NCBI RefSeq assembly: GCF_002222055.1
Contig: NZ_MUGS01000028.1
Location: 30,789-94,788 of the forward strand
Reading direction: 5' to 3'
DNA from: Flavobacterium araucananum
GTDB taxonomy: Bacteria > Bacteroidota > Bacteroidia > Flavobacteriales > Flavobacteriaceae
DNA length: 64,000 bases
Shown: in pieces, positions 1 through 8,689 of the stretch
Position numbering within the stretch: position 1 is the first letter of the stretch
How the letters are laid out: each line of letters starts with the position of its first letter
Program-made: the position numbers and the translations under genes
The notes under the pieces: model-generated
Seen by the model: only the letters and a program-made list of their open reading frames with translations
What the model was told of the DNA's origin: nothing
Databases searched by the model: none

Positions 1-298
1 CCAAACCAGTACCACGCATCTTTTCCTTTACAATCAAATCTTCAAGATGTATTGTTTTTCCTTTCCAGGTAGAATATCGGTAATAGTATAATGCGATACC
101 AACTATTTCTTTGTTCTTTAATTCGTCTTCAATTTCTGCAACAAAAACATGAAACAATGGTTTTTCGCCAAAGCCATCACGCACTAAATCAGCAACAGTT
201 ATAACAACAGCTTCCGGTTCTTTTTCGAATATTGCCAACTCCTGTATTAATCCTAAAACCGATTTCATGTCTTCAGGATTTCCTTTTCTGATATTCAT
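1..298 (-). CDS. GNAT-family N-acetyltransferase, C-terminal part outside the window
   Basis: The reverse strand reads from an ATG at 298 for 99 codons to the window edge, so only the N-terminal part is present. The translation begins MNIRKGNPEDM and contains YYRYSTWKGKTIHLEDL and then VKEKMRGTGL. This is the order seen in GNAT acetyltransferases of the spermidine/diamine acetyltransferase type: an N-terminal strand, a core strand, then the start of the acetyl-CoA loop (R-G-x-G). Substrate cannot be told from the sequence. It is divergent from fbp, with 262 bases between the two starts. The missing C-terminus lies beyond base 1 and is not evidence of a broken gene. Confidence 0.8.
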   Translation of the reverse strand, partial: MNIRKGNPEDMKSVLGLIQELAIFEKEPEAVVITVADLVRDGFGEKPLFHVFVAEIEDELKNKEIVGIALYYYRYSTWKGKTIHLEDLIVKEKMRGTGL

Positions 299-560
299 AT
301 TATATGGTCGTTATTTTTTAATTATATGTTACCCTTTTTATTCGTAATGCATCAGAAAAATGCAGAAGATTTTAAAAAAGGCAATTTCCTATATTCTTAT
401 TATTAATCAGTTATTAGCTAAATATGTATTTTTTTACGTGGTATTTCCAGCTTTAATTAGCAAATATACAATAGTGGCAAACTAACGAAATAATTTTTAA
501 ACCATTCTCACAAAAAAAACGATATTTGTGACTTAAAAATAAAACTACAACGATATAGTA

Positions 561-1568
561 ATGGAAGAACGCAATAAAACACTAGGAGAGTTTATTATTG
601 AGAATCAAAAAGCATTTCAGTATTCGTCGGGAGAGCTTTCCCGAATTATCAACTCTATACGTTTGGCGGCAAAAGTCGTGAACTATAAAGTCAACAAAGC
701 CGGATTGGTGGATATTATTGGCGCAGCAGGCGAACAAAATATTCAGGGAGAAGATCAGCAAAAATTAGATGTCTATGCAAACGAAGTATTTATCCAGACG
801 TTAATAAACCGTGAGATTGTCTGTGGTATTGCTTCTGAAGAAAACGACGATTTTATAACTGTTCAGGGGAGCGACAACAGTCATAATAACAAGTACGTGA
901 TCTTAATGGATCCTTTGGACGGGTCTTCAAACATTGATGTAAATGTTTCTGTAGGAACCATTTTCTCAGTTTTTAGACGCATTACACCAATAGGAACCCC
1001 GGTAACAAGCGAAGATTTTTTACAACCGGGAATCAATCAGGTGGCAGCAGGTTATGTAATTTATGGAACTTCTACCATGCTTGTGTATACTACAGGTCAT
1101 GGAGTAAATGGTTTTACACTTAATCCGGCGATTGGTACTTTTTATCTTTCGCATCCCAATATGAAATTTCCGCGAGACGGACACATCTATTCTGTAAACG
1201 AAGGAAATTATGTTCATTTTCCGCAAGGCGTAAAAAATTATATTAAATATTGTCAGAGAGAAGAAGAAGACAGACCTTATACCTCAAGATATATAGGAAG
1301 TTTAGTTTCTGATTTTCATCGAAATATGATCAAAGGCGGAATTTATTTATACCCAACAAGTTCAAAAGCACCAAAAGGAAAGTTGCGTTTATTATACGAA
1401 TGTAACCCAATGGCGTTTATTGCAGAGCAGGCAGGAGGAAAAGCAACAGACGGTTTTGGAAGAATTATGGAAATTCAGCCAACAGAATTGCATCAGCGAG
1501 TTCCGTTTTTCTGCGGAAGTTATAATATGGTCGAAAAAGCCGAAGAGTTTATGGCGGAAGCTCTTTAG
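561..1568 (+). CDS. fbp: fructose-1,6-bisphosphatase, class I
   Basis: Hydrolyses fructose 1,6-bisphosphate to fructose 6-phosphate in the cytoplasm, the committed step of gluconeogenesis. At 335 residues it has the normal class I length. The metal-binding signature [19 protein letters not shown] lies at about residues 117-135. The sugar-phosphate region is also recognisable ([19 protein letters not shown], about residues 259-277), as is the C-terminal [12 protein letters not shown]. The start [11 protein letters not shown] gives a complete family N-terminus. It is transcribed alone and ends at a hairpin shared with the convergent TerB-like gene. Confidence 0.97.
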   Translation: MEERNKTLGEFIIENQKAFQYSSGELSRIINSIRLAAKVVNYKVNKAGLVDIIGAAGEQNIQGEDQQKLDVYANEVFIQTLINREIVCGIASEENDDFITVQGSDNSHNNKYVILMDPLDGSSNIDVNVSVGTIFSVFRRITPIGTPVTSEDFLQPGINQVAAGYVIYGTSTMLVYTTGHGVNGFTLNPAIGTFYLSHPNMKFPRDGHIYSVNEGNYVHFPQGVKNYIKYCQREEEDRPYTSRYIGSLVSDFHRNMIKGGIYLYPTSSKAPKGKLRLLYECNPMAFIAEQAGGKATDGFGRIMEIQPTELHQRVPFFCGSYNMVEKAEEFMAEAL

Positions 1569-1570
1569 TT

Positions 1571-1660
1571 TTCAGTCGCAGTCACCGTGTTCAGTCACAG
1601 TCACAGTGTTCAGTCGCAGTTTTCAGTCACAGTTTTCAGTCACAGTTTGCGGTAACAAGT
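1571..1660 (+). repeat. CAGTCNCAGT-type short repeats, left arm of an inverted repeat
   Basis: Directly after the fbp stop codon the sequence is a run of variants of TTCAGTCACAG. A 21-bp segment at 1619-1639 is repeated perfectly in inverted orientation at 1768-1788. The terminator at 1676-1715 lies between the two arms. Related CAGTC/GACTG runs recur at about 34630-34760. Confidence 0.8.
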
Positions 1661-1675
1661 GTTAATAAAAATAGG

Positions 1676-1715
1676 AAACCCGACAGATTTTTAAAATCTG
1701 TCGGGTTTGTTTTTA
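1676..1715. terminator. bidirectional intrinsic terminator between fbp and the TerB-like gene
   Basis: Near-perfect palindrome with arms 1676-1691 (AAACCCGACAGATTTT) and 1693-1708, then a T-rich stretch. The A-rich bases before the left arm give a U-run on the other strand. It sits between two convergent genes. Confidence 0.85.
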
Positions 1716-1725
1716 TATAACATTT

Positions 1726-1812
1726 AGCCTGAAAACTGAGACTGAATACTGTTTTCAAGTCTGAAAACTGAAAACTGTGACTGAAAACTTTTTTCAAGTC
1801 TGCGACTGTATA
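1726..1812 (-). repeat. CTGAAAACTGTGACTG-type short repeats, right arm of the inverted repeat
   Basis: Variants of CTGAAAACTG fill the space between the terminator and the end of the TerB-like gene. Bases 1768-1788 are the exact reverse complement of 1619-1639, so this is the inverted partner of the left repeat run. Confidence 0.8.
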
Positions 1813-2244
1813 CTATTTATGCATGTGTTGCATTTCGTAAACAAAAGTATCACCATCTACTTTTTTATCTACAAGGGACAAAGCTTTTGCAATGATATAG
1901 TTTACGTTGCTTGGCGTAAATCCTAAAGCAATACCTAATTTTCTTAACATTACTTCTTGCTGGTCTTCAAGATGATGATCAACATGCACCATTCTTGTCA
2001 AATCATACAAACGCTCTAAACGTTGAACATGTAAATAAGGTGGGTTGATAGGATATTTTAATGGATCGTTAAGAATTTCTTCGTATTCAGTTTCTGAAAT
2101 TTCTAAACGTGAAGCTAATTTGTCTAAGAAATTTTTTTCTTCCGGAAGAACAATTCCATCTGCTAATGCTACACGAACAATAGCTGAAAAGTGGCCTTTA
2201 TTTCTTTGTTTGAATTCGCTATCAAATAAATCTGAAAATGACAT
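1813..2244 (-). CDS. TerB-family protein
   Basis: A 143-residue, mostly helical soluble protein. The segment SAIVRVALADGIVLPEEKNFL (about residues 21-41) is the acidic, metal-binding-type first repeat of the TerB fold. HVDHHLEDQQEVMLRKLG (about 88-105) is the second. TerB domains were named from tellurite resistance but are widespread; no other ter gene lies nearby, so resistance should not be inferred. The start is taken at the internal ATG (MSFSDLFDSEF, 2244) rather than eight codons upstream, because the upstream extension MWHKKIII has no family character. It converges on fbp. Confidence 0.75.
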   Translation of the reverse strand: MSFSDLFDSEFKQRNKGHFSAIVRVALADGIVLPEEKNFLDKLASRLEISETEYEEILNDPLKYPINPPYLHVQRLERLYDLTRMVHVDHHLEDQQEVMLRKLGIALGFTPSNVNYIIAKALSLVDKKVDGDTFVYEMQHMHK

Positions 2245-2413
2245 AATTATAATTTTTTTATGCCACAAAGATAAATTTTATTTTAAATTAATAATTTTAA
2301 TTTTCTCATAAAATTTAACGTATCAATATTCATTCATTTAATAGTAGAGGTCATTACTTTTTCAAAATAAATCGTAAGTTTACAACCCCTAATCATTTAA
2401 TAGTATTACCCGT

Positions 2414-3007
2414 ATGTCAGAATTTTGGATTTATTTTCAAATAGGATTGAAGCACGTTTTGGATATTCACGCTTACGATCACGTTCTTTTTTTAATTGCA
2501 TTAACAACACCTTATTTGTTTAAAGACTGGAAACGCATTTTGTTGCTTGTTTCTGTTTTTACAATTGGTCATACAGTAGCCTTATTGCTTTCGGTTTACG
2601 GAATCATTGCAATAAAAGTGAATACTGTCGAATTTTTAATTCCGATAACAATTTTAATAACGGCAATTTTTAATCTTTTTACCGCTGGAAAAGCATCCAA
2701 AAGCGATGGTTTGAATCTGGTGTTTTTTGTAACCTTGTTTTTTGGAATTATACACGGACTTGGATTTTCTAATTATTTCAAGACTATTTTAGGAGGTTCA
2801 CCTAGTTCAAAATTACTACCTTTAGGCGAGTTTGCCCTCGGGATCGAAGCCGCTCAGTTGGTGGTGGTTTTTGTAGTATTGTTTATATCCTATATTGTAC
2901 AAACCGTATTTCGTTTTTCAAAACGCGATTGGGCACTTGTAATGTCGGCTTTTATTATAGGAGTAGTAGTTCCGATGATTATTGAAAGCCCAATTTGGAA
3001 CAGATAA
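2414..3007 (+). CDS. HupE/UreJ-family integral membrane protein
   Basis: A 197-residue polytopic protein with about six hydrophobic segments. It carries the HupE/UreJ_2 pattern: a first segment containing GLKHVLDIHAYDHVLFL, then FTIGHTVALLLS (about residues 50-61), and GIIHGLGFSNYF in the middle. The conserved histidines in the first, second and fourth segments suggest metal handling; relatives HupE and UreJ accompany nickel enzymes. No hydrogenase or urease genes are visible here, so the substrate is open. It is followed after 5 bases by the dCMP deaminase gene, so the two are probably co-transcribed. Confidence 0.85.
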   Translation: MSEFWIYFQIGLKHVLDIHAYDHVLFLIALTTPYLFKDWKRILLLVSVFTIGHTVALLLSVYGIIAIKVNTVEFLIPITILITAIFNLFTAGKASKSDGLNLVFFVTLFFGIIHGLGFSNYFKTILGGSPSSKLLPLGEFALGIEAAQLVVVFVVLFISYIVQTVFRFSKRDWALVMSAFIIGVVVPMIIESPIWNR

Positions 3008-3012
3008 AATAA

Positions 3013-3444
3013 ATGGAAGAAATAAAATTGAATAAATACGACAAAGCTTATTTGAGAATTGCCAGAGAATGGGGTTCCCTTTCGTATTGTAAAAGAAAGC
3101 AGGTAGGCGCTATTATCGTAAAAGACCGAATGATTATTTCTGATGGGTATAATGGCACACCATCCGGTTTTGAAAATTGCTGTGAAGACGAAGACGGATT
3201 AACCCGTTGGGATGTCTTGCATGCAGAGGCAAATGCAATTCTGAAAGTAGCGAGATCAACACAATCCTGTGAAGGAGCTACCTTATATATAACACTTTCG
3301 CCTTGCAAAGAATGCAGTAAATTAATCCATCAATCCGGAATAAAAAGAGTAGTGTATCATAACGGATATCGTGATGATTCCGGAATTCAGTTTTTAATAA
3401 AAGCAGGTATCGAAGTCGAACATATCCCGGTTTTAGAAGAGTAA
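3013..3444 (+). CDS. dCMP deaminase (ComEB-like)
   Basis: Deaminates dCMP to dUMP, feeding thymidylate synthesis. The zinc site is complete: HAEANAIL places His70 and catalytic Glu72, and PCKEC places Cys98 and Cys101. Near residues 44-52 is DGYNGTPSG, typical of deoxycytidylate deaminases rather than cytidine deaminases. The length of 143 residues is normal. The stop overlaps the start of the next gene by one base (TAATG), which points to translational coupling with the S41 protease. ComEB is a family relationship only; no competence genes are present. Confidence 0.92.
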   Translation: MEEIKLNKYDKAYLRIAREWGSLSYCKRKQVGAIIVKDRMIISDGYNGTPSGFENCCEDEDGLTRWDVLHAEANAILKVARSTQSCEGATLYITLSPCKECSKLIHQSGIKRVVYHNGYRDDSGIQFLIKAGIEVEHIPVLEE

Positions 3445-5021
3445 TGAAATTAAACTCAAAATATTTGCCAATCATTATCGGAGCGACTTTTGCGCTTGGT
3501 ATTGTCATCGGAAGCCTTATGAATGCTCCCGTTGACGAACAGCTTTTGGCTAAAAATTATTCGAAAACAAAGCTGAATAAACTCATTGATTTTATCAACA
3601 ACGAATATGTTGACAGCATCAATACAGATTCTATTGTAAACCTTACCGTAGATAATATCTTATCAAAATTAGATCCGCATTCCGTTTACATTCCCCCAAC
3701 AGAACAAGCTGAGGTGGCCGAGAGTATGAAAGGTGATTTCGTAGGAATCGGAATTAATTTTTATATGTATAAAGATTCTGTTGCAATCATAAAACCAGTA
3801 GAAAATGGCCCTTCGGCGAAAGCCGGATTAAAATCAGGCGACCGAATTTTATTTGCCGGAAAAACTAAATTGTTTGGCAGAAGATTGCCCTCAGACAGTT
3901 TGTTTTCTAAATTAAAAGGGGTAAAAGGTTCTGAAATTGAATTGACAGTTTTTAGAAAATCAGAACAAAAGAAACTAAAGTTTAAAGTAAAAAGAGATAT
4001 TATACCGATTAAAAGTGTAGATGCTTCTTTATTATTGGATAGCAAAACAGGTTATATAAAAATCAACCGTTTTGCCGAAACTACTTTTAACGAATTCAAA
4101 ACCGGTTTAACAAGATTGAAACAAAACGGAATCGAGTCGTTAATTATTGATCTCCGTGATAATGGTGGCGGTTATATGGAAGAAGCCATTGCAGTTGCCG
4201 ATGAGTTTTTGAAAGACAAACAACTCATTGTTTTTACTAAAAATAAAAACGGAACGACTGAAAAAACATTTGCAACAAAAGCAGGAAGTTTTGAAACAGG
4301 AAAAGTCTATGTTTTAATTAATGAAAACAGCGCTTCGGCAAGCGAAATCCTGGCTGGTGCACTTCAGGATAGCGATCGCGGGACTATTGTGGGACGTCGT
4401 TCTTTTGGTAAAGGATTGGTGCAACGCGAAATGGATTTCAATGACGGATCTGCTGTCAGGTTAACCGTAGCGAGATATTATACACCAACCGGAAGATCGA
4501 TTCAGAAGCCCTATAAAAAAGGAAACGAAGAATATTATAAAGAATCAGAATCACGCCTGAAATCTGGCGAGCTTTATGCAAAAGACAGTATAAAGGTGGC
4601 AGATTCTTTGAAGTTTAAAACTCCAAAAGGTAAAATCGTTTACGGTGGTGGCGGAATTGTTCCGGATGTTTTTGTGCCAATGGAGGCTGAACACGGAAAC
4701 GAAAATGTTGCTTATTTACTTCAAACCGGTATTGTTGGTCATTTTGTTTTTGAAGAACTCGATAAAAACAGAAATGCTTTTGCAGGTGTCCATTTTAATG
4801 AGTTTCTGACTAAGATGAAAAATTCAGATCTGTATTTTAAAAAGTTTAGAACCTATGTTTTAGCAACTGGACTGGATTTAAAATTAGATAAAACCAAAGC
4901 GTTGGTAAATCGTTACATTACCGCAGAATTTGCCAGACAACTGTATGGTGAATTGTATTATTATGACGTCATTTTGAAAGAGGATGCCATGATTAAAGCC
5001 GTTTTAGAACCAAAAAAGTAA
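3444..5021 (+). CDS. carboxyl-terminal processing protease, S41 family
   Basis: A periplasmic serine protease of the CtpA/Prc type, 525 residues. It has an N-terminal hydrophobic segment (about residues 9-27), then a PDZ domain (about 95-180), then the S41 catalytic domain. The Ser-rich motif NENSASASEILAGAL lies near residues 293-307, and the catalytic lysine is in FGKGLVQ (Lys323). The C-terminal 150 residues extend beyond the minimal peptidase. These proteases trim C-termini of exported proteins. The coupled start (TAATG) links it to the dCMP deaminase. Confidence 0.93.
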   Translation: MKLNSKYLPIIIGATFALGIVIGSLMNAPVDEQLLAKNYSKTKLNKLIDFINNEYVDSINTDSIVNLTVDNILSKLDPHSVYIPPTEQAEVAESMKGDFVGIGINFYMYKDSVAIIKPVENGPSAKAGLKSGDRILFAGKTKLFGRRLPSDSLFSKLKGVKGSEIELTVFRKSEQKKLKFKVKRDIIPIKSVDASLLLDSKTGYIKINRFAETTFNEFKTGLTRLKQNGIESLIIDLRDNGGGYMEEAIAVADEFLKDKQLIVFTKNKNGTTEKTFATKAGSFETGKVYVLINENSASASEILAGALQDSDRGTIVGRRSFGKGLVQREMDFNDGSAVRLTVARYYTPTGRSIQKPYKKGNEEYYKESESRLKSGELYAKDSIKVADSLKFKTPKGKIVYGGGGIVPDVFVPMEAEHGNENVAYLLQTGIVGHFVFEELDKNRNAFAGVHFNEFLTKMKNSDLYFKKFRTYVLATGLDLKLDKTKALVNRYITAEFARQLYGELYYYDVILKEDAMIKAVLEPKK

Positions 5022-5039
5022 TCCTTAATTTTTGATCAG

Positions 5040-5405
5040 ATGAAAATAGAAACTATTGTAAATGCTGAAATCGAACTTTTAACAGCAATTAAAAATGCTG
5101 ATGTTGCAATGTTGGATAAAATGCTGCACGATGATTTGCTTTTTAATTTACCAGACGGACAAGTTATCACAAAAGAATTCGATTTAGAATCATATCGTTC
5201 GGGCAAAATGAAAATCGAAACATTAGAAGCTGCAGACCAAATTATTAAAATAATTGAGGATACAGCAGTTGTTAGCGTTATAGTGGTCCTGAAAGGAACT
5301 TATGACAACAATGTCCTTGCTGGTGCGTTTCGTTATATCAGAGTCTGGAAACAATTCGACGAAAGCCTGAAAGTAATTGCCGGAAGTTGTGCACAAATGG
5401 CATAA
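5040..5405 (+). CDS. DUF4440 / NTF2-like small protein
   Basis: A 121-residue cytoplasmic protein with no signal peptide. The N-terminal helices (EIELLTAIKNADVAMLDKMLHDDLLFNLPDG) and the C-terminal strand FRYIRVWKQFDESLKVIAGS are characteristic of the NTF2-like alpha+beta cone fold (DUF4440, SnoaL-like). Members are often small binding proteins or enzymes of unknown substrate. It follows the S41 protease by 18 bases and is probably in the same transcript. No catalytic residue set can be assigned. Confidence 0.75.
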   Translation: MKIETIVNAEIELLTAIKNADVAMLDKMLHDDLLFNLPDGQVITKEFDLESYRSGKMKIETLEAADQIIKIIEDTAVVSVIVVLKGTYDNNVLAGAFRYIRVWKQFDESLKVIAGSCAQMA

Positions 5406-5486
5406 ATTTTGAAAATAAAAATTAAATATAAACTTAAAAATAATTTAGCTCCTGATTGCAATCCGGACCGCAGTTAAACCATAAAT

Positions 5487-5798
5487 ATGAAAAATCTAAA
5501 AAGAGTAAGTTTCCTCGTAGTTTTAATGACTTTTGTAATTTCTTGTGCCTGTATGAAGGATAAAAACGCAATTTCAGGAAAAGTAGTATCTATTGAGAAT
5601 GGAAAAGACGGATACACAGCCAAAATCAATACAGATAAAAATGAAGTTTATTTTGCTACAATCAGCATTGTAAATGTTGGTGGGCCTCAAAATTTCAAAA
5701 GATTTAAAGAAGGTGATGAGGTATCCTTAAAAGGAGAAATCTGGAAAACAGATACCGAGAAACACATCAAAGTAAAAGAAATTGTTTCTGTGAAGTAA
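5487..5798 (+). CDS. small lipoprotein of unknown function
   Basis: A 103-residue protein. Residues 1-20 form a lipoprotein signal peptide (basic MKNLKR, hydrophobic VSFLVVLMTFVIS, then a lipobox Cys at about 20-22). The mature part has alternating short strands (ISGKVVSIENG, YTAKINTDKN, GDEVSLKGEIW) that look like an OB-like or small beta-barrel domain. This is inference only, and I do not recognise the family. Gene end and start are clean, and the lipobox makes it likely real. Confidence 0.6.
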   Translation: MKNLKRVSFLVVLMTFVISCACMKDKNAISGKVVSIENGKDGYTAKINTDKNEVYFATISIVNVGGPQNFKRFKEGDEVSLKGEIWKTDTEKHIKVKEIVSVK

Positions 5799-5821
5799 AA
5801 AGTTAAACCATAAAAAAAATG

Positions 5822-5882
5822 AACCATTAAGATATTAAGTTTATTAAGCTTTGGGCTAAATTTTCTTAATATCTTAATGGTT
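5822..5882. repeat. 18-bp inverted repeat downstream of the small lipoprotein
   Basis: Arms at 5822-5839 (AACCATTAAGATATTAAG) and 5865-5882 are perfect reverse complements with a 25-base loop. They are followed by a T-rich stretch and flanked on the other side by an A-run. It may act as a bidirectional terminator between the lipoprotein gene and the convergent flavoprotein gene, or be one more intergenic repeat. Further AT-rich AAGCTTAAT motifs follow to 5975. Confidence 0.65.
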
Positions 5883-5982
5883 TTGTCTTTTGTAGAAGTT
5901 TATGTTTTTTGATTTTCAGCATTAAGCTATTCAAGCGTCAAATCTTAATAAGCTTAATTAATAAAAAACTTATGTTTTAATT

Positions 5983-6588
5983 TTATCGGATACTATCGTG
6001 AGCGTGAGTTTGTACACCGTTATTCCATAAAGTTAGAATGTCTGTTGCAACAGCAGCACCACTTCCGGCAGCAATTGCCAATTGACTTCTCCAGCCTGCC
6101 AAAGTTCCAATTACATAAATGCCATCAGCAACTTTATGATCGTCGTTTTTAAGCTGAATACGTTGTTTTTCAGGAAGTGCTTTTTTATGAGGTTCGATGT
6201 AGTGCATCAATCCTTCGATGTCAAAAGTATTGGCAGAACCAATCCCGACAACAATATTTTTGGTTTTATAAGAATCTTTGTTTGTAATAATCGTAAACTC
6301 CGGGTAAGAACCTTCGATTTTAATGACTTTTTCGTTTGCAATCTGAGAGATGTGCGGGTAAGTTGTGGCTAAATCCTGCGTACTTTCTATTAGAAGATCA
6401 GATCCTAATTTTCCTGGCGTTATGCCATAAGCATTGTAGAAAATTGCCTCTTGTAAGGAAGAATTCTTTTGGTGGGTAAAAATTCCGATTTTTTTGTCGG
6501 TAACAAAAGCTTTGTTTTTTGCTGATCCTAAAACCAAGGCACAAGACATGCCTGAAACGCCTCCGCCAATAATTAAAACGTCGAACAT
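5983..6588 (-). CDS. NAD(P)/FAD-dependent oxidoreductase, thioredoxin-reductase-like fold
   Basis: A 201-residue flavoprotein. The N-terminus MFDVLIIGGGVSGMSCALVL is a classic FAD-binding Rossmann motif (GxGxxG). Near the C-terminus, DGIYVIGTLAGW and AAGSGAAVATDIL match the second FAD-binding segment of thioredoxin-reductase-like enzymes. It is shorter than thioredoxin reductase (about 310), there is no CxxC redox pair, and the inserted NAD domain is reduced. The ATG at 6588 is preferred over an upstream TTG; it follows the stop of the small membrane protein by a single base, implying coupled translation. Confidence 0.8.
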   Translation of the reverse strand: MFDVLIIGGGVSGMSCALVLGSAKNKAFVTDKKIGIFTHQKNSSLQEAIFYNAYGITPGKLGSDLLIESTQDLATTYPHISQIANEKVIKIEGSYPEFTIITNKDSYKTKNIVVGIGSANTFDIEGLMHYIEPHKKALPEKQRIQLKNDDHKVADGIYVIGTLAGWRSQLAIAAGSGAAVATDILTLWNNGVQTHAHDSIR

Positions 6589-6589
6589 A

Positions 6590-6790
6590 TTATCGACCGT
6601 TTGTTTTTTCTTCAATTCTTTTAGAAATTCTAAAAATCAAAAGAATCAAAACGGCACAAAATGAAGCTGCGATTCCAATAAAAGCAACTACACTGTCTCC
6701 CTGGAAAGGATTTTTGAAGTCTAGCAACGTAATATTAAAAACAATTAAAGCTAATGCTAAAAGCACTAAGATTGAAGTAAAAATTTTCAT
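6590..6790 (-). CDS. small two-segment membrane protein
   Basis: 66 residues with two hydrophobic stretches (about residues 4-23 and 35-53) separated by the polar segment DFKNPFQGDS, and a basic C-terminal tail RISKRIEEKTNGR. No enzymatic motif is visible. The stop codon at 6590-6592 sits one base before the start of the flavoprotein gene, so it is probably the first gene of a two-gene unit. Function unknown; membrane anchoring or partnering of the flavoprotein would be a guess. Confidence 0.7.
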   Translation of the reverse strand: MKIFTSILVLLALALIVFNITLLDFKNPFQGDSVVAFIGIAASFCAVLILLIFRISKRIEEKTNGR

Positions 6791-6897
6791 AATGGTTGTT
6801 TGTTTGCCTAAAATAATAAAGTAAAACCTTTAGACGTAAAAAATGTCCTTAAGTTGTATTTTAGAAATTTTATGGGGTAAATTTATAAAAATAATTG

Positions 6898-7476
6898 TTA
6901 GACAAACAAACCTTTAACATTAGCAGCAAATAATTTAACAGCAATCGCTAAAAGTATCACTCCAAATGTCTTACGAACCACGCCAAGTCCGTTTTCTCCT
7001 AATAAATTCTCGATTTTCTTTGATGATTTTAAAACAACATACACCAATATAATATTCAATAAAATGGCGATTATAATATTAATGGTATGAAATTGTGATC
7101 GCAGCGAAAGTAAAGTAGTCATAGTTCCTGCTCCGGCAATTAAAGGAAACGCTAAAGGGACTATAGAAGCAGATCCCGGTTCTTCGTCACGATAAATCCG
7201 GATTCCTAAAATCATCTCTAAAGCAAGAAAGAATAATACAAACGATCCTGCAACGGCAAACGAATGCACATCGATCCCAATAAGGCTTAAAAATCCTTCT
7301 CCAACAAATAGAAAAACAATCATAATAGCTCCGGCAACAATCGAAGCTTTCTCAGATTCGATATGTCCAACTTTTGCTCTCAGATTCACAATGATAGGAA
7401 TTGATCCTACGATATCAATTACAGCAAAAAGCACCATTCCGACAGTGATAATTTCTTTAAAATCAATCTCTAACAT
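6898..7476 (-). CDS. MarC-family integral membrane protein
   Basis: 192 residues with about six membrane segments. The N-terminal segment MLEIDFKEIITVGMVLFAVIDIVGSIPIIVNL matches MarC (UPF0056), including the D-x-x-G-x-x-P pattern, and FPLIAGAGTMTTLLSL (about residues 109-124) is the family's most conserved block. The start is set at the ATG at 7476 because the 24-codon upstream extension is polar and unlike the family. MarC was named for multiple antibiotic resistance in E. coli, but that role was not upheld; the transported substrate is unknown. Confidence 0.9.
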   Translation of the reverse strand: MLEIDFKEIITVGMVLFAVIDIVGSIPIIVNLRAKVGHIESEKASIVAGAIMIVFLFVGEGFLSLIGIDVHSFAVAGSFVLFFLALEMILGIRIYRDEEPGSASIVPLAFPLIAGAGTMTTLLSLRSQFHTINIIIAILLNIILVYVVLKSSKKIENLLGENGLGVVRKTFGVILLAIAVKLFAANVKGLFV

Positions 7477-7616
7477 ATTTTTTGAATTTATGGATTTAAA
7501 ATTTTTTGCAAAGGTAGATAATAAAGGTAAGTGTTTTTTTGATACCATGTATTTTTGTTACAAAAACACGTTTTAAGTATCGAAATAGTGATATATGTAA
7601 CAATTGATAGTTATTA

Positions 7617-7708
7617 CACAGAGTTTCGCAAAGTATTCCCGCAAAGCTTAAATTGTAAAAAGATTAAAACAGCGCTATTCTTTGTGAATCTTTCTGAAAA
7701 ACTCTGTG
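7617..7708. repeat. inverted repeat of the CACAGAGTTT type
   Basis: CACAGAGTTT at 7617-7626 is matched in inverted orientation by AAACTCTGTG at 7699-7708, each continuing into a degenerate CGCAAAG/CTTTC segment. It lies in the divergent gap between marC and the DUF3109 gene and resembles the other two-armed intergenic repeats in this window. Confidence 0.6.
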
Positions 7709-7745
7709 AATCTTTGTGGTAAATTTTTTATCCATTTTCTTTGCC

Positions 7746-7753
7746 TATCTTTG
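7746..7753 (+). promoter_or_regulatory. -7 box upstream of the DUF3109 gene
   Basis: TATCTTTG matches the Bacteroidota -7 consensus TAnnTTTG and is followed by C-A-C, as is common in the genus. It lies 29 bases before the chosen ATG at 7783, which supports that start. A clear -33 TTG at the ideal distance is not seen. Confidence 0.55.
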
Positions 7754-7782
7754 CACTTTATAAATTTCAGTACTTTATTATC

Positions 7783-8352
7783 ATGTTTCAATTAGGTAAA
7801 ACCATTATTTCAGAAGATATTCTTGAAAAAGAATTTGTGTGCAATTTGTCCGCTTGCAAAGGAGCTTGCTGTGTAGACGGAGATGCCGGTGCGCCTTTGA
7901 ACGAAGCAGAAACTAAAATCCTGGAAGAAATTTATCCTAAGGTAAAACCTTTTTTACGTAAAGAAGGAATTGCAGCAATCGAAGCGCAAGGGACCTGGGT
8001 AAAAGGTACAGATGGCGATCTTGAAACACCATTAATAGATGAAAAAGATTGTGCTTATGTTATTTTTGACGGTAAAACGGCGCTTTGTGGAATTGAGCAA
8101 GCTTATAATCAGGGAATCGTAGACTGGAAAAAACCTGTTTCCTGTCATTTATATCCAATCAGGGTAAAAGACTTTACAGAGTTCGCTGCAGTAAATTATG
8201 ATAAATGGGATATTTGCGATGATGCCTGTTCTTTAGGGAAAGAATTGGAAGTTCCGGTTTATAAATTCGTCAAAGAAGCCTTGATTCGTCGTTTTGGTCA
8301 GGACTGGTATTTAGAGCTCGAAAAAGTGGCTGAAGAACTCAAAAAATCTTAA
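7783..8352 (+). CDS. DUF3109 family cysteine-rich protein
   Basis: 189 residues. The N-terminal block FVCNLSACKGACCVDGDAG contains the closely spaced cysteines that define this family. Further conserved cysteines occur in KDCAYVIF, ALCGIEQAY, SCHLYPIR and CDDACSLGKE. The pattern resembles YkgJ-type cysteine clusters that may bind zinc or an iron-sulfur cluster. The start is placed at the ATG at 7783; the longer frame would need a TTG lying inside the promoter region. It is widespread in Bacteroidota and its function is unknown. Confidence 0.88.
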   Translation: MFQLGKTIISEDILEKEFVCNLSACKGACCVDGDAGAPLNEAETKILEEIYPKVKPFLRKEGIAAIEAQGTWVKGTDGDLETPLIDEKDCAYVIFDGKTALCGIEQAYNQGIVDWKKPVSCHLYPIRVKDFTEFAAVNYDKWDICDDACSLGKELEVPVYKFVKEALIRRFGQDWYLELEKVAEELKKS

Positions 8353-8689
8353 AAAACAACACGCCTTAATTATTGCTTTTTGAGGACTTTTTTTAACTCA
8401 AAAAATAAAGTTTTAACTCAAAAAAAAACTTTTAAAAACAATTAAAAATTTCTTGCTTTTTATTCCAGAAAGTCTATATTTTACAGGGCTTCTAGGTTTA
8501 AGTATGGCTTTTAAGTAGTTCATTTACAATAAATTAATTATTTGTCTGAAAAATATCTCAAATTTATAGCGTTGTTAAAAACTACGCCGAATTGTGAATA
8601 AGTTTGGCTTTCATTTTTAGCGATAATTGACAATCTTTGTAGTCTATTGAATTAGTAAAAATTCGATACAAAAATTAAACAAAATTACC
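8353..8689. other. intergenic region upstream of nrdB
   Basis: 337 bases without a gene. A TTTTTGAG/CTCAAAAA hairpin (8377-8384 with 8397-8404) could end the DUF3109 transcript. The 10-mer TTTTAACTCA is repeated at 8391 and 8411. A degenerate -7 box AATCTTTG at 8632-8639 may be the nrdB promoter. I find no convincing NrdR box pair. Confidence 0.5.

Noticed and set aside
1813..2244. Tellurite resistance
   Set aside because: A TerB domain alone does not show it; no other ter genes.
8353..8689. Possible NrdR boxes upstream of nrdB
   Set aside because: Only one weak AT-rich near-match (around 8471); the two phased boxes expected are not seen.
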